From assembly GCF_007655135.1 (NCBI RefSeq), contig NC_045129.1, positions 38,813,122 through 38,877,121 on the forward strand: a stretch of 64,000 bases of DNA, in the 5' to 3' direction. Origin of the DNA: Punica granatum (lineage: Eukaryota > Streptophyta > Magnoliopsida > Myrtales > Lythraceae). The notes under the pieces were generated by a model, which was not told the origin of the DNA, made no database searches, and saw only the letters and a list, made by a program, of their open reading frames with translations. Of the stretch, positions 47,811 through 60,226 are shown piece after piece; position 1 is the stretch's first letter, and the number at the start of each line of letters is the position of its first letter. The position numbers were made by a program, and so were the translations under genes.

Positions 47811-47854
47811 ATTCGGTAGACTCTTGAGTAATCTATTTATAGTAATCGCCAAGG

Positions 47855-48272
47855 AAAGTACGACCTTTGCATTTTTTTTTTAAATATAGGACGATCCTTA
47901 AAAAATTGCAAAGAAAGGCATAATCTTTGCATTTTTTTTCCAAATAAGCACGACCTTTGAAGAGTAGCACAGAAAGAGACGACTTTTGCACTTTTTTCTA
48001 AATATAACACGACCTTTAAAAAATAGCATCAAAAGACACGACTTTCAGGTTTAGCTCCGATTCTAGCACATTAAAAATGAAGATTGTGCTTGAAAGTCGT
48101 GCATTTTTGTGCTATTTTTTAAAGGTTGTGCTATATTCAGAAAAAAGTGCAAATGTCGTGCCTTTCTGTGCTACTCTCTAAAGATCGTGCTATATTTAGA
48201 AAAAAAAATACAAAGATTGTGCCTTTCTATGCTATTTTTTAGAGATCATGCTATATTTAGGAAAAAGTGAAA
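47855..48272. repeat. Long imperfect hairpin (foldback) of about 200-bp arms
   Basis: The left arm (47855-48048) is built of repeating 'cgacctttgca...aaatata' blocks. The right arm (48089-48272) is its reverse complement with scattered mismatches, around a ~40-base loop at 48049-48088. Each arm is itself made of about three ~65-bp units. It is either a foldback transposable element or a locus that would give long double-stranded RNA if transcribed. Confidence 0.85.
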
Positions 48273-48527
48273 ATGACTTTTAGGTGATTAAATCATATAT
48301 ATAAAGTTGTATTCCTTGCAATAAATAGGGTTGGAGAAATAAATTTTTAATAATATAGGGGTAAAAAGGTCAATATTTATTAAATAAACGGGGTAGAAAG
48401 GCCATTTTTTAATTAAAATAGGGTTTAAAAAGTCAATATTCTAAATAATATTTCCTTCTATGTCAAAATAAAATTTAATTTAATTTAGAAACAACATTAG
48501 TAAAGAAAATTTAATTGAATTTAATTT

Positions 48528-49085
48528 ATGTAGGTATCTTTATCCTCATTTTAGAAAATTTATTTTGTAAAAAAATAATTTTAAATTGCTATGTTAACTG
48601 CACAATCTATACAGAAATTAAAACTTACAAGTACAAGTTCAATATATTATTAGATTATTACAGTACGAATCTCCCACTATATCAAATTTATGTTAGGAAA
48701 TTAATTATTGAAAATAAATTTTATATTATATATGGAAAATTAATTATTTTATGTGCATAAAGCTACAATTATTTATACTTTGAATTCTACATAAACTTTA
48801 CTTGAATTAATCTAGATAAGTATTTTGCCCCTCAATCTTGAAAATATTATTTGTAAAAAATTAATTTCCAAGTAATAGGTTAACTGTACGATTTATATAA
48901 ACGAATTAAAACTTATAAATACAAAGTTCAATATATTATTAATATTTTGCAATACAACTCCTATCATTTTAAATTTACTATAGCAAATAAAATTTATATT
49001 GTATATAACAAATTAATAATTTATGTGCATAAAAAAATTATATGTACTTTAGATCCTACACAGTTTATAAAAACTCTTTATTCAT
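48528..49085. repeat. Diverged ~285-bp tandem duplication
   Basis: The first unit (48528-48800) and the second (48817-49085) share ordered blocks such as 'ttaactg(c/t)ac(a/g)at', 'acaagttcaatatattatta' and 'tttatgtgcataaa'. Both are very AT-rich and non-coding. The remaining DNA from 49086 to 50220 holds nothing I recognise. Confidence 0.7.
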
Positions 49086-50220
49086 TTAATTAAATTTGAA
49101 AATCATAAAAATTCTCTGGGAAAAAATAAAATTATAATTACATTTAAAGCAAAAGGTTCAGCAAATCAATGTAGAAAAACTACCATGCAATAGATAGGTA
49201 AAAGAAGACTAGTTTTCGTAAATTTGCGAGTCATACAGACTTTAATGTTTGTGTAATAAAAACGAAAAAGCTCGGCCTAGAAACACAGCAAAGCCAGTAA
49301 ATCTTAGTTAAAACTTTTAAATTTTTATTTTTTTCCATTGTTTTTTGTTGGTGTGGGCCGAAGCCCAATTCTTTTTTGTATGTCTTCATTAGTAGAATTC
49401 TTTTTTTGATCTTTCTCTTAATTGGCAATTGGCATGGTTCTTTTTTTTTTTTTTACTCCTTGACTTAACTCTTTGGATATGATTCACTAAGGAGAAGGGA
49501 GGGGTTAATTTCGTTTTGAAATAACCTAATAAGTGGAGACAAAGAACAGGAAAGGGAAAAATCAGTTATATATGAAAAAATTTTAATGGACGAATTTTTA
49601 ATTACTCTTTTTACCTCCATTCAACCCCAAATTGGGGTTTGGAGGGCAATCGAGGTAAATAATTTCCCCTGATTTTCTTTCTCCTCCATTAAAATTTCAA
49701 AACTAAATAAGGGGAATTTTTTCCTTCCCTTCCCTTCCCTTTCTCTCCTTTACCCCAAATCCAAACATAACGTTAGACGAGAGATTATTAACCACGCTCC
49801 TATAGTTATTAGACTAAAAATTCAGTAAATTTAAAGTTTAAGGAATGCAAAAATATTATCTTTCTCGATGAAAAATAGTTATACGCAATTTATTAGAAAT
49901 ATTTTGATTTCAGTGCCTAGAATTTGGTAGTACTCATAAACTCCACGAGCTCTTGATTTGAGCTTACGGCTTCATACCGAATTTACTACAATCTGCAGAT
50001 TTGATACATGAGTATGAAATAATTCTACTTGAAATACATAATTTTAATCAAGCTTTGTTACTTGAATTGAATTCTTGTATTTTTATGGATTCCAAACCAT
50101 GTAAATGAAAGTATCAATAGTGAACTTATTAATTATTTGCAGGAAATATTAAAAACTTAATAGCAAAATATCAGTTATTCGTCCAAAATATGCCTCTCCT
50201 CCTATTCCTCATTTTTTTTT

Positions 50221-50960
50221 GAAAAATGACTCAGTAAATCACAAACTTCTACATTTTATCACAAATTATTTTTTTTGTAAATAATACACAAACTATCGAT
50301 CCATTATACATTTTACCATGCGCATTAGTTTTTCCATCAATTTTAACTGGCATGCTAACCTAGCACTTAATGGTGCCACGTGGCGCAAACAAATTAATTG
50401 AGTGCTACCCTGATAACTTTTTTAAAAAAATAAATCTGACAATTAAAAAACAAAAAAAGTGCCAAAAAAATAGAGGGAAGGTGCCGATCAGTGGGGCTAG
50501 TCGCCGGCCATTAGTTGAGGTCGCCAGCCACCATATTAATGTTCGACGACCTCGATTAGGGAGTTAGTGGCTGGCAGCGAGGCCCCACCAATTGGAATTG
50601 GGGGAATCCCCAAACTCCGCTTGGAATTGGGGATTCCCTCAATTCTGATCAGTGGGGCCTCGTCGGCAGACACCACCCCCACCTCAGGTTTGTCAGTTAC
50701 CATTTTTTTTTTGCAATTCTTTTTTCAATTTTCGGATTTATTTTTTGAAAAAAAATTTATGTGGATCCCACTCAACTAATCTATTTGCGCTAGGTGGCAT
50801 CGCTGAGTGCCTTGTCAGCGTGCTGACTAAAATTGACGAAAAAACTAATGTCATAGTAAAACGTATAACGGATCAATAGGTTATGTATTTCTTACAAAAA
50901 AATTAATTTGTGGAAAAACACAGAAAAAGTGTAAAGTTTGTTAATTATTTAGTCATTTTC
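50221..50960. mobile_element. Non-autonomous DNA transposon with ~190-bp terminal inverted repeats
   Basis: The left end (from GAAAAATGACTCAGTAAATC) and the right end (to ...TTAGTCATTTTC) are reverse complements over about 190 bases with moderate divergence. The ~350-base centre is GC-richer and contains its own nested inverted words ('attgggga(a)tccc'). The frames at 50370-50879 are not protein-like. Long terminal repeats suggest a Mutator-like element, but no clear target duplication is visible. Confidence 0.7.
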
Positions 50961-50971
50961 CCCTTTTTTTG

Positions 50972-51540
50972 GCCTTATTATCCTATTTGTTTACTACTTT
51001 CACATGAAAAGTTAAGGAGGGGAGTTGACTGTTATTTTAGCCTGTTTCTAAGAAAATATAACTGCAAGACGATTTGATACACTTGGCACTTGACCTTGTG
51101 GAGATTTGATTTGAATCTTTGCAATATAGTTTCTTCTTACCTTATTTTTCAAATTAAATTTATCATATACAATAATATATTTTGATTGATAACAAATTTA
51201 CGATTTTAATTATAAAAACAAATCATAATTACATTACTTCATTATCCGTGCAGCGCATGGACTCAACCAATAATAATAATAATAAATAAATAAATAAATA
51301 AAATTAGTAGGATAATGATAGAAATGCCAAAAATTAGATATTAATTTATTTTCCCCTCATCCTAATAAAATAATGGTATTGATGAGGAAATAAATGCAAA
51401 ATATTTTTATAAGTTTGAAATATTAGATGGTATTTGTGTTCGGTCTTTTTATATTTACTGCTTTCACATGAAAAGTAAGGGGGGGAGTGGACTGCTATTT
51501 TAGCCTGGTCATAAGAAAATGGTGCATGAGTGTAAAATTT
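50972..51540. repeat. Repeat family shared with the right edge of the window
   Basis: A block 'actttcacatgaaaag...gttattttagcctgtttctaagaaaat' occurs at 50987-51060, again (shorter) at 51460-51520, and at 63897-63970. It looks like the purine tract plus LTR start of an unidentified retroelement. No coding sequence. Confidence 0.5.
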
Positions 51541-51944
51541 AACAATTAATAATATTTTATTAATTTTTAAAATTATTAACAATTAAAAAAATGGTGCAAT
51601 ATTTTATGTCGAGTATTCGATCCACGTTCACCGCATCATTCTATTTTCTTATTCCAAAAAATTATTAATATTTTATTTCAATCACTCGAGGATTAATGCT
51701 TATTTGTCACATTTATTACAATTTATTGATAGTTTCTCATGTCGCATAATAATTTTTTTTATTAATCTTTTCTTTTTGGAATGACTGATGTGCATTTTTT
51801 TTTTTGTGATAACTCACATGCAATTCATTGATAAAGAAAAGGTAATTTATATTTTCCCATACTATAAATATATCCATGCCCACATCTGAATGATACGCAA
51901 AATTCATTTCATTATCCCTGAGCAAATTGAGGTTGACTTGTGTC

Positions 51945-52311
51945 TATGGTTTTCTGCATCCTTGGTAAAACCCGGTGTCCAGGTGGGTTCTTTGGCTCTA
52001 TTTAGTATTAAGTTGCAAATTCTGTGACCGTGACAAGTTATACTTGCTGTCCTCCTTGTGATTTCGATATATTTCAGTCCAATTCAATTCAGTTGTAACA
52101 AATTAAAATTTTGATAGGGAAGAATTGCTGGCCCGAGCTGTATGGGACAATCGGGGAGAAGGCATTAGCTGTAATAAAGCGAGAGAATCCAATGGTGCTG
52201 CCCTTGATAGTCAAGGAGGGAACCCCGGTCATTATGGACTACTGCTGCGATCGCGTTTGGGTCTGGGTCGATAACTCTGGTGTCGTCGTTAGGGTCCCTA
52301 CTATTGGCTAG
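51945..52311 (+). pseudogene. Potato inhibitor I, PI-2, 5'-truncated
   Basis: Exon 2 (52118-52311) is open and well conserved: 'WPELYG', 'GTPVIMDYCCDRVWVWV' and 'VPTIG', with predicted P1 Met. Only the last ~40 bases of exon 1 (about 51955-51995) remain. The promoter, start codon and signal peptide are gone, replaced by unrelated AT-rich DNA. It has no way to be made or secreted as it stands. It keeps Pro at the third loop position (GTPV), as in typical family members, so it may be closest to the ancestral loop. Confidence 0.88.
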
Positions 52312-52785
52312 CTAAAGCTAAAGATCATGCATGTTACCAAATCAATCAATAAATAAGTTGCACCTTAATTAGAGGCTTGGTTGGATGTGATGAGTTGAGA
52401 TAAATGTTCTTTGAGGACAAATCATATATTAAAATCCGGCCGAAATGAATTCTAATTAAACTGGCCTCCGTTAATCTATGGGAGTCCAATGACAAACGTT
52501 GGCGTCCTCATCTCCTTGAATGACTTTCATATCGTTATCAACACGTACGTATATATGTATACTGGTTTTCAGTACGTTGGAATGCCTAGGTCTCTCCCAC
52601 TGCACTTTGGGTATCCCAACCCACAATGTGCATTTTCCACGGGTTGGCATCCATAGATCCCCTTAGGAAATTAATTGCGAATAATCTGACATACTCTGTA
52701 GAAGGATTAATACTGCGTACATGCACAGTGAAACTGCATGCGCCAAGTGAAGTGCAGCTTCTCATGTAGTTGCTTACTTCTCTTG

Positions 52786-53110
52786 GCGGGGCCGAACATT
52801 GAAATTCCTGACATGATGAAAGTACACATGACATATATTTTCGGGAACCATTCAACTTCCAGAACTCGCAGTGGTTATCGTACAAAATTATACCTGCGAC
52901 CAATATGCTGCGCAGCCCGATGTAAGAGCCCTGGGCATGGATATATTGGCAGCTTATCTATCATCTTACAAACCTGCCCTTGATAATAAAATGGAAGTCA
53001 TGAAAAGAAGTCTGAATTTCAATGTCATGTCAGGAACCTCAATGGCAGCTTGTCTCTATGTCATCGGCCGGTGCAACAGTGTGTGTGAACTCATTTCAAC
53101 CTGGCTAGCT
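52786..53110 (+). pseudogene. Subtilase exon 8-9 relic downstream of PI-2, Ser motif kept
   Basis: Exon 8 end 'GPNIEIPDMMK' (to 52821) is followed by a GT donor. After the intron comes AG and exon 9 from 52916: 'PDVRALGMDILAAYL ... NVMSGTSMAACLYV'. The splice sites and the catalytic-Ser motif SGTSM are still readable. This is the best-preserved of the relics found behind each inhibitor gene. Confidence 0.88.
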
Positions 53111-53251
53111 ATTGTGAGTGGAAATTTTTTGAATTATGAGGATTTTTAGATTGATTGTTAGGTGGATATAGGAAGATTTTGAATTAGGACGATTTTGTTA
53201 ATGATGAATGAACAGAATCAGTTAAGATGCATTAATAAAGGTCAAATTCTT

Positions 53252-53400
53252 GGAGGAAAGGGCATTAGTGCAATGGCACAAAGCGCTAAATTGGAACTAA
53301 GAGGTCACGCGTCTGATCCTTATCAGTGGGATTTGTGTCTATCTATTTCGCTTTATTTTATATCTTTGTATTAGTTTCATGGGCCTTCCTTACGACCGAA
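53252..53400 (+). mobile_element. tRNA-derived SINE, second copy
   Basis: This paralogue of 26037-26183 has the same head ('ggcattagtgcaatggcac'), B-box-like 'gcgtctgatcctta' and tail. It sits at the equivalent place of the duplicated unit. Confidence 0.68.
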
Positions 53401-53639
53401 GAAAGGTCATTTTCTTGTGGTTAGTTGAAATCGCTTTCTAACATAGCTTTTCAGTTTTATTATATATCTTTTGCATAAAAATAGGCATATCTGGTAAAGC
53501 CGCAAAGACATGTTCACATAAATCAGCTTGGATACATTTTTAAGGTAAAATTATTAGCATGAATTTTCTTGCCTCTTTAGAAATCTTTCAGCATGTGTTA
53601 CGTATTTAAAGGTGGGGATATGAAGCATAAATCATCACT

Positions 53640-54330
53640 TGCTGAACGAAAATTCATAAGAAGGGCCAACAAGGATGGATTTTTCCGGCTTTCTTGCATT
53701 CTCTTTGTCGTGTTCCTGTTGATCAAACCATGTCATATGCCTTTCCCAGGATGAACACAAGAAGGCAGGCCATGGACAGTCCCTTCTGTGTTCATGATAC
53801 GATGATGAGCACAAGATTTGATTATTTCCATGTCCTTTACAAAAGATATGCTGCAACTAATTTCATGTTTATTGTCTGCTATTTCCTTGGGTTAGCAAGT
53901 TGAGTCGGGTTTTCATGAGCTTGAGTTTTCATCTTTCTCTGCCTCACAGCTCTGCTGCCACTTCACTCATCAGAAACTACAAGAGGAGTTTCAATGGTTT
54001 TGCTGCTAGCGTCAATGAAAAAGAGGCAAAGAAGCTAGATAGTGAGTATTGTAGTTCGCAACATTTGTCGTGTTTCTGCAGATTGTGTGATGAAAATATT
54101 CTCAGTGTTACCAAGCCAAACTATGCATGTCCAGATCACAAAATCAATGGAGTTCGTCGGATTGCCAAGAGAGCAAAATGAATACGCACCACAGAGGGCA
54201 ACACTGCTGTTGGAGTTGTCGACTGTGGTGCTTATCCTGAGTCTGCCTCATTCTGTGACAAAGTCTTCAGCCCCCTCCTAGCAATCCTGCAAGGGTGGCA
54301 CCAACTTCGCTTGCAACAAGCCTGCATATC
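53640..54330 (+). pseudogene. Subtilase relic with exons 1, 3 and 4
   Basis: Exon 1 has lost its ATG (about 53665, 'gggccaacaaggatggattt'). Exon 3 (about 53949-54040) and exon 4 (about 54090-54330) are recognisable ('SYKRSFNGFAA'-type and 'GNTAVGVVDCGAYPESAS'-type readings). The Asp motif is changed to DCG. Exon 2 and everything after exon 4 are missing. The flank at 54340-54720 matches the 3' flank of copy A. Confidence 0.82.
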
Positions 54331-54951
54331 TGATCAAACATCAGATAGTATACTTTTTTTCCAGACTTCGCAGCAGTGAACTGAGATCCACATCAAAGAA
54401 GCCTTGTGGCCAGATATACTTCAATTTATAAATTGAACTTGTCAATTTGCACTTGAAGAACTTAATTAATCTCAGTAGGCAGATATACTTCAATTTATAA
54501 ATTGGACCCCTGGCACGATGCCTTGTGGCCAGATATATTTTCTCAAATGACATGTTTGGCAACCACTTTTCGTTTTTCCAGAGTTAGCAAATGGTTCTGC
54601 ACCCCAAATAAATTCCAACATCCCTCCTGGGAACATAATATCTCGCGATATCAAAGGTTTCCGGAAAATCCAAGTATGGTCACTGCTTCAGTGAATCTGC
54701 ACCAAATTCCTGGCAGATAATGAACATATTTGGCCCGAAAAGACTTTTAGTAAATGGAAATTCAATCAATCTGGGATTACCCTATATTAAGTTTCCGAAA
54801 ATGTTAATAAATGCTTTATTTCTAATTCTGCCAACTTAATGATTTGTACCACATGCAATGAATATTAAGCTGTAATTAAAAAGATACTTATTTTAATTTG
54901 TTTCCATATTGTGGGAATCGTGATTTATTAATTGAATGGTCTACACCTGCG

Positions 54952-54958
54952 TATAAAA
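54952..54958 (+). promoter_or_regulatory. TATA box of subtilase copy D
   Basis: TATAAAA lies 56 bases before the ATG at 55008. The same position in PI-3 is TATATAT (61793-61799) and in PI-1 TACATAT (40409-40415). Confidence 0.65.
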
Positions 54959-55007
54959 CATCATTCTTCATTTCTCATCATCAGTAGAAGTACGAAAAAT
55001 TCACAAG

Positions 55008-57524
55008 ATGGCCAGGGATGGATTCTTTCTCATTTCCTGCATTCTTGCCTTCATGTTTATGTTGATTAACAGCATATTATGCAGCGCCCAGGATGATAAG
55101 AGGAAAGTAAGTATTGGACCGACCCTTCAGTGTCATGATCTGAACAGGATATCAATTCCGTGTTCAATACAGTAACATCATGTTTATCTTCGGTTTAGTG
55201 GGAGTAACTGAGTTTCGTCAATCTTGACAGGTCTATATTGTGTACATGGGTTCCGTTCCGACTGAAACATCGGAATCTATTCCCCGACTGCTCATCACCT
55301 CAGTTTATTGCAGGATGTATTTGGGGACGAGAGGTAGATATCATTATTTTCCAGCGGGGAACTATTTTCCCTGGCAGGGCCTTTTTTCGTGGGATCGAGT
55401 TTCATAAACTTGAAATAACCTCTTTCTCTGCCTCACAGCTCTGCTTCCAACTCAATCGTCAGAAGCTACAAGAGGAGTTTCAATGGTTTTGCTGCTAGGC
55501 TTACTTAGCAGGAGGCACAGGAGCTAGCCAGTGAGTGTTCTATACGATATAATTTCACATAAATTCACTATAATACTACAATTACGTATTCAGATCGGTT
55601 TCCACTAATTCTGTGATGGATGTCAGGCAAGGATGAAGTATTCTTGGTGTTTCCTAGCCAAACTTACCATGTCCAGACCACTAAATCTTGGGACTACATC
55701 GGATGACGCCGTACCGTAAAACGGAATCCCACTGTGGAGGGCAACATTATTATCGGGGTTATTGACTCTGGCGCATATCCTGATTCTGAATCCTTCAGTG
55801 ACAAAGGCTTCAGCCCCGTTCCTAGAAAATGGAAGGGCTCCTGCAATGGTGGCAGTAACTTAACTTGCAATAAGTAATTATACCCCCGGATTTCAAAACC
55901 ACAATAGAATGTTATTGTTCTTGTTTGTTCGTAGATAATCTTAGATATACATGTCTGTCCTGATTCCTAACTTTCCAACCCAGATAACGCTTATTCTTGC
56001 AACAGGGCATTGCAGTGAATTCATTTCCATCCAGTCCGACCAATTCTGCTCGTGTTTGGGGAGCAGGTTTCAAGCTCTTGCGATGAAGCCTCAGCTAGGT
56101 AGGTCATGTTGCCGAAATGAATTCTTAAAAAAGTGTATCTGCATAACCTCTGCTGCAAAGAAAGTTTTAGAGTTCGGAGAAGTTGTCGTCATTCCGCACT
56201 GTTATTGTAGAACCTGCACGGAAGGCTGTTTAGATAGGCAGAAAGTTACTGGCAAATCGTGATCTGCGAAGGCTCCGAAGGAGCTCCTGAAGCTGCAACT
56301 TACAATGCTGGTGGGATCATCTTGAAGCCCACGAGACCTGATGTCGCTTCGCCTTTCCCACTTCCCGCTGTGGCTCTTGACGACTTCTCCTTTTAGAAAC
56401 TCGTGTCTTACCACAGTTCCACAAGGTGGTTGATTTCGTGAACGTTCTCACATCCTTTAAAGCATTCTTTCTCATACGCCGACTGAATTATCTCTGAATG
56501 GTGCTCCGCAGAAATCCTCAAGGACGGATAGTGAAGGGCGAAACTGTTCCAGATCCTACTTCCCCTGTGACCGCTTCCTTCTCTTCAAGTGGACCGAGCG
56601 TGATGACTCCTGATATAATGAAGGTATGCAAAATTTTCCAAGCAATTCTAAGTTTCATAACTTAGTGGCTGTCATATGTATTTTATGCCTTGAGAATATC
56701 TTGCAGCCAGATGTAAGTGCCCCTGGCATAGATATTTTGGCTGCATATCCTCCAGACGTGCCACCGACGAAAGGAGGTGGGGATGACAGGAGTGTGAGAT
56801 TCAACGTTCTTTCTGGGACCTCAATGTCGTGTCCCCATGTTGCCGGTGCAGCAGCATATGTGAAAACATTTCATCCTGACTGGTCTTCCTCTGCTGTTAA
56901 GTCAGCTCTTATGACAACAGGTACTTTCCCGCAATTCTCTGTAACCATAACACAGTCCTGAAGCACAAATGTCTGACACCCCTTTCTCATTCGTGTAGCT
57001 TCAAAGATACGTGATACTACTACAAAAGGAGGTCCTTCGGGATTGGAATTTTCTTACGGTTCAGGGCAAATCAATCCCTTGAAGGCTGCAAATCCGGGCC
57101 TAATTTATGAAATCACCAAGGATGACTATGTGAACTTACTGTGTAGCTTGGGCTTCGATGTAAGAAGTATAGACAGGAACAGCACTTGCCCAAAGGGAGC
57201 CAAGAGCATCACAGAGGCAGAACTCAACTACCCTTCTCTAATTTTTAAAGCGCCTGTCTCGAAGCCCTTCAAGTTGGCCCTCAACAGGACCGCACAAATG
57301 TCAGGCCTCCAACCTCGACCTATAAGGCCAAAGCTGTTAGCGCCTCCAACGTCAACATCACTGTGGTTCCTGAGGTCCTTTCCTTTAAGTCCATCTCCGA
57401 GATGAAGTCTTTCATGGTCGGTATTTCGGGGAGTGGGTTGAAATCCGGGACACAGTTGTCTGAAGAGGTTCATTGGTCTGACGGCGTGCACAGTGTGAGG
57501 AGTCCAATTGTTGTGTATAATTAA
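55008..57524 (+). pseudogene. Subtilase copy D, lacking the His/Asn exon
   Basis: Copy D belongs to a lineage distinct from A-C. Exon 1 (55008-55106) gives a clean signal peptide 'MARDGFFLISCILAFMF'. Exon 2 (about 55232-55335) is frameshifted. Exon 3 has an in-frame TAG. Exon 4 keeps DSG but has a TGA in 'YIG*'. Exon 5, carrying catalytic His and oxyanion Asn, is absent. Exons 6 to 10 follow in order. Exon 9 (56707-56921) is intact with '[17 protein letters not shown]', and exon 10 carries a frameshift near 57290. It cannot make an active protease. Its promoter and exon 1 are the closest relatives of the inhibitor genes' 5' ends. Confidence 0.92.
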
Positions 57525-58059
57525 CAAAAGACTCAGAACAATTGAGCTTCTTAATTAATTTCTTTGTATTCTGAAACCTCAGTGAACTCCATTTAAAGCT
57601 TCAGGGAAATCCTTTTATGAGCTGGACATGCTGCTTCAGGAGTAATCAAGCCTCCATATTCATATGGGTTATGGACTTCTTTAAAGTTTCGATCACTTGC
57701 CATAAAATTCAAGAGAGAGAACTTTAGGTCAGTACATTTTTTTTACCCACTTTGCACGGGCAATGATCTGAGAAAACCAGCATGCCAAATAGTTCCATCT
57801 ATTCTTGAACGTACTTAGGAGGTGCAAGAGCTTAAATTTCAGACTGATCAAATTTGCACTTGAAGACATAGACTCAGTAGACAGATATCCATCAATCTAC
57901 AAACAGAATTGTCTGAAAGAACATGTTTGAAATGCCAGTTTTCGTCTTCTTTTTTTTTTTTTTCCCAGGAATCTGCTTACGGTTCTTACCCCGAAATGGA
58001 TTTGGCAACATCTCTTCCGGAAACAGCGTATACACGATGCCAAAAGCAGCAGAGAAATA

Positions 58060-58220
58060 TATTGAGGGGATGGGGCTGCCACTACCCTCTTCCAGGGTTG
58101 CCAGTGACCTCCGAGGCCACCGGCAATCCCTGATTAGGCGTAGCGGCTGCTGGCTACAGTCCCCAAGTCGAGACCAGAGCTCGAACCTGTGGGATCTCAA
58201 TTTGGGGGTGGGGGCTGTTT
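58060..58220 (-). mobile_element. tRNA-derived SINE-like segment
   Basis: Read on the minus strand, 'acaggttcgagctctgg' resembles a B box (GGTTCGANNCY). The block is GC-rich and sharply bounded by AT-rich DNA and a (TA) run. The A box is not clear. Confidence 0.4.
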
Positions 58221-58299
58221 GAGTGTGGGCACTACGTGGAATATATATATATATGGCTTGAAATACTGCGCCTGTTTCGAATGAAGTTCAAGAGCACTT

Positions 58300-59504
58300 A
58301 ACACATACGGATTGAAAAAGAAGTTGGAGAAATCGAAATGGTAAAGGATTTCTCCTTTACGATCAAATGGCCTCAGAATACTCGATTTTTTAATGTAATT
58401 TTCTCGCTTTTTTGAGTTTTTAAAATTTAAAATTATCTTTTATTATAAAATTAGCAACAAAATTTTCTGAAATTATTTTTGGTTATAATATTCCATTTAC
58501 AAAGGACCGAAAATATCATAAAATCTTATGTATACTATGATGATCTCCAATTGAAGGCAATATGAATTTTCTCAATGAAATTATCTAAATTTTAGTTTTT
58601 TAATTTTCGGAGTTATTTTTAATAAAAAATATTTTTAAAGGTATCTTATCATAAAAATTGATTTCTTGATTTCTTTAATTTTTTTATAATTGATATAACA
58701 TAATTTATTTGAAATAAATAAGAAGATTCTATTATATGTATAGATTTTTTTTCGGTGTGTACCTTGGTATCAAGAGCCCAATGGGATCTGACTAGTCCAG
58801 TCAGGAGATTGAACATTAAAGGCTATTCTCCATCCTAACAAGTGCGCTTCCCAGGGTTGGAACTTGTGTTCTATTCCTTACGAGGGTGAGCTGCTTACTA
58901 CTCAACCAACACTTTTATTGGTTATTATATGTATAGATATTATTTAATAATCTTGAATTTTTAAAATAAAATGAATATTTCATCACATAAATATTAACGT
59001 CAAGAATAAGTATATATTCATACATAATATAAATATATTAATACATATCCTCAAAATGCTCAGTTTGTAAATGTAATTTAATAAGCATATATTAGAATAT
59101 ATATTTTGAAATGAATTTTCTAGGTTTTTATTTATTTATTTTATTTTCAGAATTATTTTTTAAAGATATCTCATCATAAAATCCAATTTCTTGATTTATT
59201 TAATTTTTATAATTTATATATAAATAATATATATTTGAAATAAATGAGAATAGATATTACTTGATAATCTTGAATTTTTTTAATAGAAAATTAATATTTC
59301 ATCACATCAATATTAACATCAAATAAGTATAATATATTTTCTAAAAGGAGATTTCTAGGTTTTTGTTTATTTATTTTTATTTTCGGAATTAGTTTAAAAA
59401 ATATTTTTTAAAGATATCTCATCATAAAATCCGATTTCTTGATTTCTTTGATTTTTATAACTCATATAGCATAATGTATTTGAAATAAATGAGGAGATTT
59501 TATC
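58300..59504. repeat. AT-rich tandemly related repeats ahead of duplicon copy 2
   Basis: Blocks such as 'gatattatttaataatcttgaatttttaaaataaaa...atatttcatcacat' and 'atctcatcataaaatccaatttcttga' recur at roughly 300-bp spacing (58.6, 58.93, 59.16, 59.41, 59.51 kb). The last copy continues into the duplicon shared with 38198. At 58755-58917 a tRNA-like stretch (minus strand, 'ttggttgagtagtaagcagc' and 'aagttccaaccctgg') suggests another SINE. No genes. Confidence 0.6.
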
Positions 59505-60226
59505 ATATGTGTAGATATTATTTAATAACCATAAATTTTTTAAAATAAAAATTAATATTTCATCACATCAATATTACATGAAAATAAGTATATATTAGTA
59601 TTATACATAATATAAATATAATAATATTCGGTTACATGGACAACCTTTTGTATATATAGGAAAAAATATATATAAATTATATGTTTTATAGATATCCATT
59701 TTTAAAAAATCGATTATATAATATTTTATAGATATAAATATATATGAATTATATTTTCTTTTCAAAAAATAAATCGGACTTGTTCACAGAGAAAGGAAAA
59801 TAAATCTAATTATATTTTATGTAAATTCTATATGATAGTTATACACATGAATTATCATACACATATACATAGGCCCATTCGACTATCAAACAATGCGTCT
59901 ACAACTAGAAGTGAGCTCTTGAAATGTATGCAAGTGAGTTGATTAAATTTATGTTTTGATTTTTCTCTAATTTTTATCATAACTTTTAACTTTTTTATTT
60001 TTTTATTTGTTTTCTTTTTTTTTCTCATATTCTTTCTCAAGATTGGTGATGTGAGTTTCATCCCTCGAAAGACTACCTCTATACACAAGCTCTCAAAAAG
60101 TAAATTCGTTTACCACTAAACGTGAAGGTTGTTTGTTTATTTTATTATTTTTGTTTCACTTTTGATCCTTAAAGGAATTTTTCTTTTTTCTTTTTAATTA
60201 TAATTTCTTTTTAGATTGGTGTATTA

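Noticed and set aside
51245..51262. Another Helitron-like start (TCCGTGCAGCGCATGG)
   Set aside because: No matching 3' end was found nearby.
57897..58222. Overlapping open frames on both strands after copy D
   Set aside because: They cover a T-run and a SINE-like segment; no protein family is recognisable.
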